Shown one piece after another: positions 48,011 to 57,682 of a stretch of 64,000 nucleotides of DNA. Every line of letters begins with the position of its first letter. Within the stretch, counting starts at the first letter, position 1. The stretch spans positions 1-64,000 of the forward strand of contig NZ_JADEWN010000003.1 in assembly GCF_015207655.1 (NCBI RefSeq). The letters are read 5' to 3'. The stretch is from Gloeocapsopsis crepidinum LEGE 06123 (GTDB lineage: Bacteria; Cyanobacteriota; Cyanobacteriia; Cyanobacteriales; Chroococcidiopsidaceae). Position numbers and translations under genes: made by a program. The notes below the pieces were generated by a model. It saw only the letters and a list, made by a program, of their open reading frames with translations, was not told the DNA's origin and did not search any database.

Positions 48011-48319
48011 TCATACATCAATGCGATCGCTTCGGACGCTACGCGTAATCGCGAATTCATTCGCTACTAAACTTAAACAATCCACTGCGGAATTACTGAA
48101 AAAGATTCTACTAATTGTGATGACTCGCACATCTACACCTCTTTGCCTTGCTTGAATCAGTGCAGCACGAGTATGAGGATCTTCAACAGTTGGACTTGCT
48201 GTGAGGTTGTATTCAGGTTCTTGGCGAAAAGCCCCACATAGATAAAGAAAAAGGAATGTAAACAAAGCTACTCCAGCAACACTGCCAGCAAGCCATGCAA
48301 GTAAGTTTCTTTTAGCCAT
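48011..48319 (-). CDS. Small membrane-anchored hypothetical protein
   Basis: A 102-residue frame with one N-terminal membrane helix (about 8-30; LLAWLAGSVAGVALFTFLFLYLCGAF) and a soluble part. The stretch AALIQARQRGVDVRVITI is weakly reminiscent of a phospholipase-D type helix, but no HKD motif follows. The 3' end runs through a GCGAT-flanked small repeat (48026-48052), so the C-terminus may have been altered by its insertion. The coding status is uncertain. Confidence 0.45.
   Translation of the reverse strand: MAKRNLLAWLAGSVAGVALFTFLFLYLCGAFRQEPEYNLTASPTVEDPHTRAALIQARQRGVDVRVITISRIFFSNSAVDCLSLVANEFAITRSVRSDRIDV
48026..48052 (-). repeat. Small palindromic repeat flanked by GCGAT duplications
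   Basis: On the minus strand, TACGCGTAGCGTCCGAA (48047-48031) is flanked on both sides by GCGAT (plus-strand ATCGC at 48026-48030 and 48048-48052), the left copy continuing a HIP1 site. It resembles the element at 34863-34889, including the duplication of (G)GCGAT. Confidence 0.65.
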
Positions 48320-48541
48320 CGCTACCTACCTCCCGCTTTCCTGATTTTGCTAGCAGTTTTGCAACAACGTATATTTTATCAGGTTAAGTGTATAAATATA
48401 CCTTGATCTGAATGAATGTACACCTGTCTTTTGATATGGGGAAAGTAGAAGTTAAGTAATCCCAGCTCATTAAAACACATGCTTAAGTAAAAGGCAGGCA
48501 AGATGTCTATCCCACATTTGAAGGTTGCTTTAAAACTTTGG

Positions 48542-51229
48542 CTATGTGTCAATTACTAACGCTTTAAGTGATTTTTGCGGCTCAGTTGCAGAAGTTCCTT
48601 GTTGATATGCTTGATGAATTAAGTCAGCAACTAAACCTGTCCACCCTGTTTGGTGATTAGCCCCAAGTCCAGCGCCATCATCGCCATTGAAGTATTCGTG
48701 GAATAAAATCCAGTTTTGCCAATGAGGGTCATTTTGAAACTTCTCGATACTGCCAAAAACAGGTCTGCGTTGTGACGATCGCAGAAAAATTCGCATTAAC
48801 CTTTGTGCAAGTTCAGTAGCGATTTCTTCCAGATTCATCAATTTACCTGAACCTGTGGGATATTCAACAGTAAACTCATCACCTAAATAATTGTGATATT
48901 TCTGTAGCGATTCAATAATGAGGAAGTTCATAGGAAACCAAATAGGACCACGCCAATTAGAATTTCCCCCAAACATCCCGCTAGTAGACTCCGCCGCTTC
49001 GTAATCTACGCGATGTTGATGACCATCAACCTCAAAAATATAAGGGTTTTCTACATGAAACTTAGAAAGTGAGCGAATGCCGTAATCACTCAAAAACTCT
49101 GTTTCATCTAACATTTTTTGTAGAATCAGTTGTAGTTTATTGCGATTAACAATTGCGAGTAATCGTCTTTCTCCTATTCCTTCAGCTTCCATACAAGCAA
49201 TGTTTCTTGTCAAATTCGGACGATTAGTAATAAACCACTCAAATCGCTTTTTGAAACCAGGAAAAGCATTTAAAGTTGCTTGTTCTAGAACTTCTACACC
49301 AAAGATAGGGACAAGTCCAACCATAGAACGTACTTTGAGATGTACCCGTTGATTATCAGGAAAATGCAGTACGTCGTAATAAAAATCATCGGTGTCGTCC
49401 CACAGATGTACATCTGTGTCACCTATATGATTCATCGCATCAGCGATATAGAGAAAATGTTCAAAAAACTTACTGGCAATGTCTTCGTAAGGGGGATTAT
49501 CTTTGGCAAGTTCAAGTGCGATCGCCAACATATTTAAACAATACATCCCCATCCAACTTGTACCATCAGATTGATCGAGATGACCGCCTGTCGGTAATTC
49601 TGAACTTCGGTCAAAGATTCCGATATTATCTAGCCCTAAAAATCCCCCCTGAAAAACATTATTGCCTTCTTCATCTTTACGGTTTACCCACCAAGTAAAA
49701 TTGAGGAGTAATTTCTGAAATACACGCTCTAGAAAATCTTTATCTGCACGTCCATACATTTGTTTTTCAATTTGATAAACGCGCCAAGTTCCCCACGCAT
49801 GAACAGGTGGATTGACATCACTAAAATGCCATTCATAAGCTGGCATTTGTCCGTTGGGGTGCAAATACCATTCGCGTGTGAGTCGATCCATTTGACGCTT
49901 GGCAAAATCAGGATCGATCATGGCTAGAGGTAAGACATGAAAAGCTAAATCCCAAGCAGCAAACCAAGGAAATTCCCACTTATCGGGCATCGAAAGAATG
50001 TCATCATTAAATACATGAAGCCATTCTTTATTACGTTCATAAGTTCTATTTGGTGTAGGTTGTGTCGGATCGCCTTTTAACCAATCTTCAATAACGTAGT
50101 GATAAAATTGCTTTGTCCACAGTAAACCGGCAAAAGCTTGACGTTGCACGCTTTGTACATCTGGATCGGTAATATTAGGAGAAATGCGCTGATAAAAATC
50201 ATCAGCTTCTTGTTGGCGTATTTCAAAAATCCGATCGAATTCTTCGCTAAAAGGTGCTGATAAATCTGCTGTGTTGCAAAGTCTTAAATGGACAGATTTT
50301 TCTTGTCCTGCACCAATATTGAAGTTATAATATGAAGAAACTTTTGTACCTATTTGGTCAGGATTAACAGCTTCTTTTTTACCATGAACGACATAATCGT
50401 TTATACCATCTTTGACGTAAGGTGACTTATTCGGTTCGCCAAATAATCTTTGATGATTTGTCTCGTTTTCAGTAAATAATAATTCTGGTGATTGATCGCA
50501 ATATAACCATCTTTCACCTAAAGTAGGATGTGCCGCCTCTACTAAACTAATATCTGATTGAATTTTCTTTAAAATTGGTTTTTGAGCGTTTTCTTCCCAA
50601 GACCAAGTATTACGAAACCAGAGAGTTGGCAGTAAGTGTAGTGTTTTTTCTTCGGAACTGCGGTTAATAACTTTAATTTTAATTAAGATATCTTCGTCGG
50701 TGTTTTTTGCATATTCCACAAAGACATCAAAGTAGCGATCGCCATCAAAGATTCCGGTATCAAGTAACTCAAATTCAGGCTCGTGAAAGCCACGGCGTTG
50801 GTTTTCTTGGACTAATTCTGCATAAGGAAAAGCTTGCTGCGGATACTTGTACAAGCACTTCATGTAAGCATGAGAGGGAGTATTATCAAGGTAGAAGTAA
50901 TACTCTTTAACATCCTCACCGTGATTGCCTTCAGGTCCTGTTAAGCCGAAAATGCGTTCTTTGAGGATAGCGTCATTGCCATTCCACAGTGCGATCGCAA
51001 AACACAACCGCTGGTGATTATCCGAAATTCCGGCAATACCATCTTCACCCCAACGATAAGCACGGGAGCGAGCATGATCGTGTGGAAAATAGTCCCAAGC
51101 TGAACCAGTAGCGCTGTAATCTTCACGCACAGTCCCCCATTGGCGTTCGCTAAGGTAGGGTCCCCAACGTCTCCAATAAGCTTTACGAGTGCGGTTTTCC
51201 TCTAGTCTGATTTCTTCTTGAGTCATCAA
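48542..51229 (-). CDS. GH63-family glucosidase
   Basis: An 895-residue cytoplasmic glycoside hydrolase. It starts with [52 protein letters not shown], the hallmark of the bacterial GH63/mannosylglycerate-hydrolase-like group. It contains the (alpha/alpha)6 barrel ([40 protein letters not shown]) and ends in [26 protein letters not shown]. Relatives hydrolyse glucosylglycerate or mannosylglycerate, which are osmolytes; which one applies is unknown. A ribosome-binding site precedes either MM or the second Met. It is the second (alpha/alpha)6 enzyme in the window after 3356. Confidence 0.88.
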   Translation of the reverse strand: MMTQEEIRLEENRTRKAYWRRWGPYLSERQWGTVREDYSATGSAWDYFPHDHARSRAYRWGEDGIAGISDNHQRLCFAIALWNGNDAILKERIFGLTGPEGNHGEDVKEYYFYLDNTPSHAYMKCLYKYPQQAFPYAELVQENQRRGFHEPEFELLDTGIFDGDRYFDVFVEYAKNTDEDILIKIKVINRSSEEKTLHLLPTLWFRNTWSWEENAQKPILKKIQSDISLVEAAHPTLGERWLYCDQSPELLFTENETNHQRLFGEPNKSPYVKDGINDYVVHGKKEAVNPDQIGTKVSSYYNFNIGAGQEKSVHLRLCNTADLSAPFSEEFDRIFEIRQQEADDFYQRISPNITDPDVQSVQRQAFAGLLWTKQFYHYVIEDWLKGDPTQPTPNRTYERNKEWLHVFNDDILSMPDKWEFPWFAAWDLAFHVLPLAMIDPDFAKRQMDRLTREWYLHPNGQMPAYEWHFSDVNPPVHAWGTWRVYQIEKQMYGRADKDFLERVFQKLLLNFTWWVNRKDEEGNNVFQGGFLGLDNIGIFDRSSELPTGGHLDQSDGTSWMGMYCLNMLAIALELAKDNPPYEDIASKFFEHFLYIADAMNHIGDTDVHLWDDTDDFYYDVLHFPDNQRVHLKVRSMVGLVPIFGVEVLEQATLNAFPGFKKRFEWFITNRPNLTRNIACMEAEGIGERRLLAIVNRNKLQLILQKMLDETEFLSDYGIRSLSKFHVENPYIFEVDGHQHRVDYEAAESTSGMFGGNSNWRGPIWFPMNFLIIESLQKYHNYLGDEFTVEYPTGSGKLMNLEEIATELAQRLMRIFLRSSQRRPVFGSIEKFQNDPHWQNWILFHEYFNGDDGAGLGANHQTGWTGLVADLIHQAYQQGTSATEPQKSLKALVIDT

Positions 51230-51254
51230 TGTCGCTCCCTAAAAGCTACTTATT

Positions 51255-51542
51255 CTATCTTCTATTTTCCAGAATTGTGCTTTCTAAGTCCGCGCCTTGC
51301 AGATTTGCCCCATCTAAGTAGTTTGCACCTTGGAGGTTTGCCTCTTCTAAGTCAACATCTCGTAGATCAGCACCACTTAAGTTACATCCTGCGCATTGTT
51401 TAGTTTCAAGCAGACGTCTTAACTTCAGGAGATTGTGACTGTGTTGCTGATTGAGCTATAACTTGGGGTTGCTGTAGAGATTCAACAGCAAATCCTAAAA
51501 ACCGAGCGTTACAGGCGCAATCAACTTTTTGGCAATTAACAT
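51255..51542 (-). pseudogene. Secreted pentapeptide-repeat protein with two frameshifts
   Basis: From ATG 51542 (GGGGAG 12 bases upstream) the frame reads MLIAKKLIAPVTLGF then stops. Adding one T in the run there gives FLGFAVESLQQPQVIAQSAT, a signal-peptide end. A second shift near AAGACGT then opens RLLETKQCAGCNLSGADLRD and repeats EEANLQGAN, YLDGANLQGA, DLESTIL up to a stop at 51255-51257. The A(D/N)LxG periodicity and the CxxC-NL start are typical of short cyanobacterial pentapeptide proteins. Two indels in 290 bases suggest decay, or errors in homopolymers. Confidence 0.72.
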
Positions 51543-51614
51543 TCTTATTTGCTACTCCCCATTGTTATTATTTTTACTAATTTTGCCAAAGGAGTACTTT
51601 ATTAGCTTCTATTT

Positions 51615-52424
51615 TTAAGCTGACCATGCCTCGCGAAAGTCTGCATAAAGGGTGAGTCCGCCATCAATAAATAACGTTTGTCCAGTGATATACACGGCTT
51701 CATCCGAAGCTAAAAAAGCTACAGCAGCAGCCATTTCTTCAGCAGTTCCCGCACGTCCCATCGGGATATGACTTTCCACTTCTGCTTTCTTCTGAGGGTC
51801 TTCTGTCCAAGCTTCGTTAATAGGAGTTACTGTTGCCCCTGGTGCTACAGCATTAACGCGAATACCTCTATCTGCGTACTCTAGAGCTAAAGTTTTTGTC
51901 AGATTTTCCATGCCACCTTTGCTAATAGAATAGCTGATGTACATCGGTCGAGGAATAATTTCATGGACGCTAGAGATATTAATAATGACTCCTTGGCGGT
52001 TTTGGGAAAGCAGATGTTTTAGTGTCTCACGCGCACACAAATAAGCACCGCGCAGGTTAACTGATATCACCTGGTCAAAATCATCGGTTGCAACTTCGTG
52101 TGAAGGACACTCAGTTTGAATTCCGGCATTATTGATTAGGATATCTAAACTACCAAATTGTGCAACAACGGTATTGACCATCCGTACAATGTCTTCTTCT
52201 TTAGAGACATCGCCTTGCACTGGTAATGCTTTGACACCACAATTTTCTACATCACCACAGGCTTTTTGCATCATTTTTTCTTCAGTGTCTGCCGCATCTT
52301 CTGGGCTTTTGCGGTAGTTGATGGCGACATTGACGCCTTCTTGTGCTAAACGAATTGCGATCGCTTGACCAATCCCAGAAGTTGCACCTGTAACTAAAGC
52401 ATTTTTTCCTTTAAGACCCTGCAT
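51615..52424 (-). CDS. SDR-family oxidoreductase (glucose-1-dehydrogenase-like)
   Basis: About 269 residues from the ATG at 52424 (MQGLKGKNALVTGATSGIGQAIA); the longer start at 52451 adds non-conserved residues. Motifs are TGATSGIG, NNAG, ISSVHEI with the catalytic Ser, YSISK and a C-terminal YITGQTLFIDGGLTLYADF. It closely resembles classical SDR glucose-1-dehydrogenase-like enzymes frequent in cyanobacteria; the true substrate is not known. Confidence 0.88.
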   Translation of the reverse strand: MQGLKGKNALVTGATSGIGQAIAIRLAQEGVNVAINYRKSPEDAADTEEKMMQKACGDVENCGVKALPVQGDVSKEEDIVRMVNTVVAQFGSLDILINNAGIQTECPSHEVATDDFDQVISVNLRGAYLCARETLKHLLSQNRQGVIINISSVHEIIPRPMYISYSISKGGMENLTKTLALEYADRGIRVNAVAPGATVTPINEAWTEDPQKKAEVESHIPMGRAGTAEEMAAAVAFLASDEAVYITGQTLFIDGGLTLYADFREAWSA

Positions 52425-52496
52425 AAGCACTAATCTCCAAGAATGCAACAAGATAATTTTATGGGCGTACCGTAGTACGCCCTTTCACTATGTCAC

Positions 52497-53123
52497 TTAC
52501 AGGTTAAGGTTTGGGGGAAGAATGACACTATCAATTGCATGGATAACGCCATTGCTTGCTTGGATATCAGGTTGAGTCACAGTAGCATCGTTAACTCTCA
52601 CTTGGTCAGCTGCAGCATCGACTTGTACATTGACAGGATTACCCTCAGCTGTTGCTACCTCTCCTGATTGCAGTTGATCTGAAGTAACTTCTCCAGGAAC
52701 TACGTGGTATTGCAGGATTCTTCTTAAGGTTTCGCGATTTTCTGGCTGTACTAACTCTTGGCGTGTAGATTCAGATAACCCAGCAAAAGCTTCGTTTGTA
52801 GGAGCAAAGACAGTGTAAGGTCCTTCACCTTCTAGGGTATCGGCTAAACCTGCTGTATTAATCAACTCAGTCAATGTACTAAATGATGGATCTCCAGATG
52901 CAACATTAACAATATCATCTGTAGCTCCTGTGGTTGGAGTTGTTGGAGTTGTTTGGTCAGCTGGTGTTTCACCAGGTGCAGGAGTAATCGTGGGAGTTAC
53001 TTCCGGTGCTGGAGATGTCTGTGTTGTCGTTGTTTGTGGCTCACACGCTGCTAATACAGGTAGAATTGCTAGCCCACCTAAGAATCCAGCAAGCTTTGTG
53101 ATTGTATGTTTACGATTCTTCAT
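52497..53123 (-). CDS. Fasciclin-domain lipoprotein
   Basis: A 208-residue protein with a lipoprotein signal (lipobox LAAC, Cys26), a Thr/Pro-rich linker (about 29-68) and one fasciclin (FAS1) domain (about 70-205). FAS1 boxes are visible: FSTLTELINTAGLADTLEGEGPYTVFAPTNEAF and LQYHVVPGE, then NGVIHAIDSVILPP. FAS1 domains mediate adhesion or surface structures. It is codirectional with the methyltransferase-like lipoprotein, both sharing a Pro/Thr-rich linker. Confidence 0.92.
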   Translation of the reverse strand: MKNRKHTITKLAGFLGGLAILPVLAACEPQTTTTQTSPAPEVTPTITPAPGETPADQTTPTTPTTGATDDIVNVASGDPSFSTLTELINTAGLADTLEGEGPYTVFAPTNEAFAGLSESTRQELVQPENRETLRRILQYHVVPGEVTSDQLQSGEVATAEGNPVNVQVDAAADQVRVNDATVTQPDIQASNGVIHAIDSVILPPNLNL

Positions 53124-53159
53124 GAGATGTTCCTGATTATTTTCTCAATTTGATTATGT

Positions 53160-53207
53160 TAGTCACCAGTTACTATTTACTAATCATTAGTCACTGGTCA
53201 CTAATCG
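53160..53207. repeat. Tandem heptamer repeat (TAGTCAC type)
   Basis: Seven degenerate heptamers (TAGTCAC, CAGTTAC, TATTTAC, TAATCAT, TAGTCAC, TGGTCAC, TAATCGC) span the gap between the fasciclin gene and the end of the methyltransferase gene. Confidence 0.65.
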
Positions 53208-53867
53208 CTATTGCAGATTTGCGGGCACATTTTCTGGTACAGTCCATACATAAAGCGTATGTTGGCGACTGGGACCTTGAACTTGAACTACGTTGTCAGG
53301 TTGCCACTCTCCCATATCGAAATCATGGGAAACAATGCGAGTACCAGGTTTTAACTCTTGTAGTAGCTTCGGACGTAGCTTAATATTGATATCTGGCAAG
53401 AGATAAAGTGTGACTACTGTGGCTTCACTCAAATCTGTTTGAAACAAGTCTTGTTGGACAATTTGCACGCGATCGCTTACATTAGCCGTTTCTGCATTCT
53501 GGCGAGCACGTTGCACTAGTTCAGGGTTAATTTCAACTCCATAAGCCCGACTTGCATCAAAGTTTTGCACAGCAGTAATAGGAATTCTACCATCACCGCT
53601 ACCCAGATCGTACAACACATCGTTACTTGTGACATTTGCCAACTGTAGCATTTGGTTTACGACTTCTTGCGGAGTAGGCACATAAGGCACATCTGGTGAG
53701 CGTTCTTGCGGTTGAGTAGGCTCAGTTGCTGGTGCTGGTGATTGCGTTTGCACCGTTGGCGATTGTGCTTCTGCTTCAAATTGACGTTGTTGATTACATC
53801 CTGCCAATAGCAAGCTACCTATACCCACACCGGTAACTAGCAAATTTTTAATTGTCTTGAGATGCAT
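53208..53867 (-). CDS. Methyltransferase-domain lipoprotein
   Basis: About 219 residues. I chose the ATG at 53867, with AAGGATGAG as a ribosome-binding site upstream; the ATG at 53888 is also in frame. A lipoprotein signal peptide ends in LLAGC (lipobox), followed by a Pro/Thr/Gln linker (about 30-68). The rest is a Rossmann SAM-methyltransferase: VLYDLGSGDGRIPI (motif I), YGVEINPELVQRA, and ATVVTLYLLPD. SAM is normally absent outside the cytoplasm, so an exported methyltransferase domain is puzzling. Either the domain is repurposed or the signal acts as an anchor facing inward. This is why it is listed as a finding. Confidence 0.85.
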   Translation of the reverse strand: MHLKTIKNLLVTGVGIGSLLLAGCNQQRQFEAEAQSPTVQTQSPAPATEPTQPQERSPDVPYVPTPQEVVNQMLQLANVTSNDVLYDLGSGDGRIPITAVQNFDASRAYGVEINPELVQRARQNAETANVSDRVQIVQQDLFQTDLSEATVVTLYLLPDINIKLRPKLLQELKPGTRIVSHDFDMGEWQPDNVVQVQGPSRQHTLYVWTVPENVPANLQ

Positions 53868-53986
53868 ATTCTCATCCTTTGCTACCAATTGGATAAATGT
53901 TTGTTACCCTGGGACGTTTAATGTCTTTATCTCCCTCGTTGTCAATTCCAGTTTCAAATTCCCAAATGATAAACTCTGTCCTGCGT

Positions 53987-55342
53987 TCAAACTTGTTGGT
54001 TACGATTCCAGAACAGAAGTGGTATGCCTGAAATCACAACGAATAAACCTAATAGCGCTCCAACTCCTGTATAGGTCAAACTAGAGTAAAGCAAATAAAT
54101 ACAAATAAGACAAAACAGCAGCGGAGTTAGGGGATAAAACGGAACTTGAAAAGGTCGTGGTATGTGTGGTTCGCGCTGTCGCAAAACAAATAAGGCGATC
54201 GCAGAAAGCAAGAAGAAGAACCAAAACACAGGTGCAGTGTAGTCTACCATTGCTTCAAAGCCATTACGAGGCGCGATAGTTCCTCCTAAAACTAATACTA
54301 AGGAAATAGCACCTTGAGCGAGTAATGCACCTATCGGAGTATTGCCATTGTTTCTCCACTTACTGAGAAATTTGAATTGTGCAAAGTCTCGTCCTAATGC
54401 ATAATTGGTTCGCGCACCTGTAAAAATTGTGGCGTTAGTGGCACCTAAAGTAGAAATAGCAATGAGGAAGCTAATAAATACAGCGCCAGGTGTTCCAAAA
54501 GCATAACGCATCAAGTCTGCTGCCACAGCCTCTGAACCAGCGGTTCCAGCAAGTCCTAAGCCTCGAAGATAGGCAAGGTTAATCAACAAATAAATCGTTG
54601 AGATAATACAGATACTCCAAACCAGCGATCGCGCCATATCGCGGCGGACATTGCGGATCTCAGCGGAAATATACGCAGCTTCGCTCCACCCGCCATAAGA
54701 CAGCAAGACAAAAATCATGACTATACCTAAGCTGCTTTCGGTTGTCGGAGTGATTTGTTGTGGAGGACTTGTTGTTATCAGTAAACCAACGCCCACAACA
54801 AGAAGTAACCCTAACACCTTAGCTGCTGTTAACAAATTTTGCGCGATCTTGCTTTGTTGTACGCCAATAATATTCAAACCTGTTAATAGTGCGATCGCTA
54901 AAGCACCATAGACTGATGGTGAATAAGCGCCCAAGCGCCACAACTGTGAAGCATAATCACCAAATACGAATGCTAATAAAGCAATTGAACCAGTTTGAAC
55001 TACTGTCATGCGTGCCCAAGCAAATAAAAAAGCCACCGATTTGCCAAACGCTCGTAGCAAGTAGTAATAATTACCACCGGTGTGTGGATAAGTTGTTGCT
55101 AATTCGCCATAGCATAATGCACCCAGCAAAGAGACAATGCCTCCTAAAACCCAAGCACCAAGAGCAACAGCCCCATTCCCACTATTCGCTGCCACGAGTG
55201 CTGGCGTTTCAAAAATCCCTGCACCGATAACTATACCAACAATGATTGCGATCGCATCTCCAAAAGCCAGTGCAGGTTTGGGTGTTGTAGCAATGCTACT
55301 AGCTATTCCCTCTCGATTTAAGTTATGTTCCCGTTGACTCAC
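53987..55342 (-). CDS. APC-family amino acid permease
   Basis: A 451-residue transporter with about 12 membrane helices. Landmarks are GDAIAIIVGIVIGAGIFETPALVAA (helix 1 break), YPHTGGNYYYLLRAFG, and YGGWSEAAYISAEIRN. This matches the amino acid/polyamine/organocation superfamily, basic-amino-acid antiporter-like group. Substrates are not deducible. It is downstream of the OB-fold gene (137 bases), codirectional. Confidence 0.9.
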   Translation of the reverse strand: MSQREHNLNREGIASSIATTPKPALAFGDAIAIIVGIVIGAGIFETPALVAANSGNGAVALGAWVLGGIVSLLGALCYGELATTYPHTGGNYYYLLRAFGKSVAFLFAWARMTVVQTGSIALLAFVFGDYASQLWRLGAYSPSVYGALAIALLTGLNIIGVQQSKIAQNLLTAAKVLGLLLVVGVGLLITTSPPQQITPTTESSLGIVMIFVLLSYGGWSEAAYISAEIRNVRRDMARSLVWSICIISTIYLLINLAYLRGLGLAGTAGSEAVAADLMRYAFGTPGAVFISFLIAISTLGATNATIFTGARTNYALGRDFAQFKFLSKWRNNGNTPIGALLAQGAISLVLVLGGTIAPRNGFEAMVDYTAPVFWFFFLLSAIALFVLRQREPHIPRPFQVPFYPLTPLLFCLICIYLLYSSLTYTGVGALLGLFVVISGIPLLFWNRNQQV

Positions 55343-55478
55343 TACGGTTTATTTCCAGGTTTGCCTACAGCGGGATTCAGCGAGTGATACAAGTCAAATG
55401 TATCTACTACGAGGGGAAGCTAAAGCATGGTGCTTCATGCCTCCCCCTTCGTTCAGTAAAGGTCATACTAATGTGACT

Positions 55479-55901
55479 CTAGTTTCTTGCAGGCGCGTTG
55501 CCTCTATCGCCAGGGTTAGGACGGTTACGGTTAGGTCCACCTGCCCAAGGTGGTGAACCTTGTGCTGGACGAATCTGAATCACAGAACCATTAGCACGAG
55601 TAATTGAGAAGGCATCAAATTCACCACCTCTACCCAGTTCGCCATTCACGGTAACTTCTTCTTCAGGAGAGAGATTGATTTGTTGCCACCAACGTGGTCC
55701 AGCATCTACAATGATTTGCCCGCTACCATCTTCAAGGATGAAATCGTTACCAACTACACTCGTCACTCTACCGGAGATTGTTGTCCCAGGAGGGCGCTGC
55801 TGCAAATCACTAATTCTTGTTTGCGAGCGTGCTACGGTAGATATCCCTACTGTAAAAATTGACGCCGCTATAGTTAAGCCAATTAGTAATTGCTTGTTCA
55901 T
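55479..55901 (-). CDS. Secreted small OB-fold protein (YgiW/YdeI-like)
   Basis: A 140-residue protein with a signal peptide (about 1-26) and a small beta-barrel (about 35-110; TISGRVTSVVGNDFILEDGSGQIIVDAG, EEEVTVNGELGRGGEFDAFSI). The pattern resembles bacterial OB-fold stress proteins of the YgiW/YdeI type. The C-terminal tail is Pro/Gly/Asn-rich (SPPWAGGPNRNRPNPGDRG). The role is unknown; it may bind cations or small ligands in the periplasm. Confidence 0.75.
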   Translation of the reverse strand: MNKQLLIGLTIAASIFTVGISTVARSQTRISDLQQRPPGTTISGRVTSVVGNDFILEDGSGQIIVDAGPRWWQQINLSPEEEVTVNGELGRGGEFDAFSITRANGSVIQIRPAQGSPPWAGGPNRNRPNPGDRGNAPARN

Positions 55902-56075
55902 AGGCTGAAATCCTCATATTGTCCTTACTTTATAGTTTCAAAAGTAAATGTGACTGTAGAGTGACAGCAACATGAACATCAGGTGACAGTAAAGTAACTT
56001 CAGGTAATCCCTAAGTGTACGCTGCTGTCGCACTTAAAGGCTCGTACCAACTTAGGGATATTACCTAATTTAAAT

Positions 56076-57212
56076 TTAGAAGTTGTAACCAACTCCGATC
56101 AATAGTCCAACTTCAGTATCATCAATGAAACCAATGTTGACACCTGCAGTTGCTGTAAATTGCTCTGTTAATGGCACGTCAACTCCGCCACTAATTAGTG
56201 CACCTACAGTACTGTCTTCTCCTGTAGAAATTGCAATCCCAGCACCAATATAAGGCGCTATGTTGAGTTGTGCATCTGCCACTCCTGTTTCTGCAGGTGG
56301 GAAATCTGCCGTAATTGGTATCGCAATTACTGTATTGTCACCAATGTATGCTGCTGGTCTCACAGAAAAAGTGTCGGTCAATCCTATCTTGCTATAAACA
56401 GCAAAAGCACCTTCACTCAAAGTGGTTTCTCCACCAAATCCGATGTTACCACCAATTCCGATGTAGCTAGCACCACCACGAGTTGCTGTACCAGGTACAA
56501 TAGCAGGCTCTACAGTTGTATCTGGAGTTGTTGTATCAGGAACTTGCTGCTGAGTAGGACTTGGGAAAGTTGGATCTGGTTGAGTTGGTTCTGGAAAGGT
56601 TGGATCTACTGTTCCAGGTGTTGGTTGAGTTTGGGTAGGTCCTGGAAAGGTTGGATCTACTGTTCCAGGTGTTGGCTGAGTTTGGGTAGGTCCTGGAAAA
56701 GGAGTACCTGGTTGAGTTTGAGTCCCAGGCGCGAACGGATCTACTGTTCCAGGTGCTGGTTGAGTTTGGGTAGGTCCTGGAAAAGTCGGATCTGTTGTTC
56801 CAGGTGCTGGTTGAGGTTGCACGAGATTTGGACTAGGAGTTGGTTGGGTTATGCCACCTTCTGGTGTTGTTTGGTTTAATGGGTTAGGAGGACTTGATTC
56901 AATACGGTCATCAATGTCACCTTCCGTTGGTCCTAAGTTATCAAGATTAGCTTGACTTAATATGGTGGAAGCATTGCCATCTGTCCCAGGCGCGTTTCCA
57001 TCCACCACCAAATTGCTCTCCGCTTGAGTCACTCCAGATGCTGACCCAATAACAAGCGCAGATGCTGAAGTGGAAACATTGCTGTTTACATCTGCAGTTA
57101 TTTGCACATCATTATTAACGGTTTGAGCTTGAACCGATGCTGCACTGGTAACAACTCCCACCGCAGTGAGACTTGCTATCAGTGAAGCACGCCTGAACGA
57201 AATGGTTTTCAT
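56076..57212 (-). CDS. Beta-barrel surface protein with proline-rich tandem repeats
   Basis: A 378-residue protein with signal peptide (about 1-29). Residues about 120-230 are Pro/Gln/Thr-rich with repeats PGPTQTQPTPGTVDPTF. Residues about 240-378 alternate hydrophobic and polar residues (SYIGIGGNIGFGGETTL; GALISGGVDVPLTEQFTATAGVNIGF) and end GVGYNF with a C-terminal Phe, as in outer-membrane barrels. It is a probable outer-membrane protein with a periplasmic or wall-spanning proline-rich linker. No specific family is recognised. Confidence 0.75.
   Translation of the reverse strand: MKTISFRRASLIASLTAVGVVTSAASVQAQTVNNDVQITADVNSNVSTSASALVIGSASGVTQAESNLVVDGNAPGTDGNASTILSQANLDNLGPTEGDIDDRIESSPPNPLNQTTPEGGITQPTPSPNLVQPQPAPGTTDPTFPGPTQTQPAPGTVDPFAPGTQTQPGTPFPGPTQTQPTPGTVDPTFPGPTQTQPTPGTVDPTFPEPTQPDPTFPSPTQQQVPDTTTPDTTVEPAIVPGTATRGGASYIGIGGNIGFGGETTLSEGAFAVYSKIGLTDTFSVRPAAYIGDNTVIAIPITADFPPAETGVADAQLNIAPYIGAGIAISTGEDSTVGALISGGVDVPLTEQFTATAGVNIGFIDDTEVGLLIGVGYNF
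56590..56820. repeat. 51-bp tandem repeats in the proline-rich region
   Basis: Near-identical 51-base units encoding TFPGPTQTQPTPGTVDP occur with starts 51 bases apart (for example 56593 and 56644), with partial and diverged copies on either side. Such repeats can vary in number by recombination. Confidence 0.75.
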
Positions 57213-57682
57213 ACGTTATTCCTTGTATTCCTTACATTGACCTCTGTGATTCAGGGTGATAGACTGGATTGAGTACTTCCAGTCTTCCTGAAGAATGTGA
57301 CGCAAATGTGACAAAGCGTCGGTATCAAAAAGATTTCTGCCAAAAGTAATAGTTGACTTTCTTGGAGAAATTTAGGTTTCTACCAGAAAGAGTAGGCACA
57401 AGGTTGTATAAAAATTGTTTTAGCTTTCATATTCTGCTCCTCACTCCTCTTATCGTCTACAATCGAGTAATGATTGTTAACTGGATTTAACATTACTTCT
57501 GATAATATTGCAACATCTTGTCGCTTTTTGTATCTACCCTCCGGTATCTAATTTAAGTATTAAATGTATAGATTTGGTATCATTATGAGATCGTAGTGAT
57601 ACATATTAATTGATTATATTTTGATAATTTCTGTTTGTTTTGCATCTGTACGGTACAGCTTAGAGTAAGGGTTAAAGCACGC
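57213..57682. other. Divergent intergenic region
   Basis: About 470 bases between the barrel gene and the channel gene. It is AT-rich with no gene or clear regulatory motif that I can name. Confidence 0.5.

Noticed and set aside
48011-48319. Phospholipase D family assignment for the 102-residue protein
   Set aside because: Only one helix-like stretch (AALIQARQRGVDVRVI) is similar and no HKD motif exists.
1034-53207. CRISPR array from the heptamer repeats
   Set aside because: Units are seven bases, directly adjacent and degenerate, without spacers.
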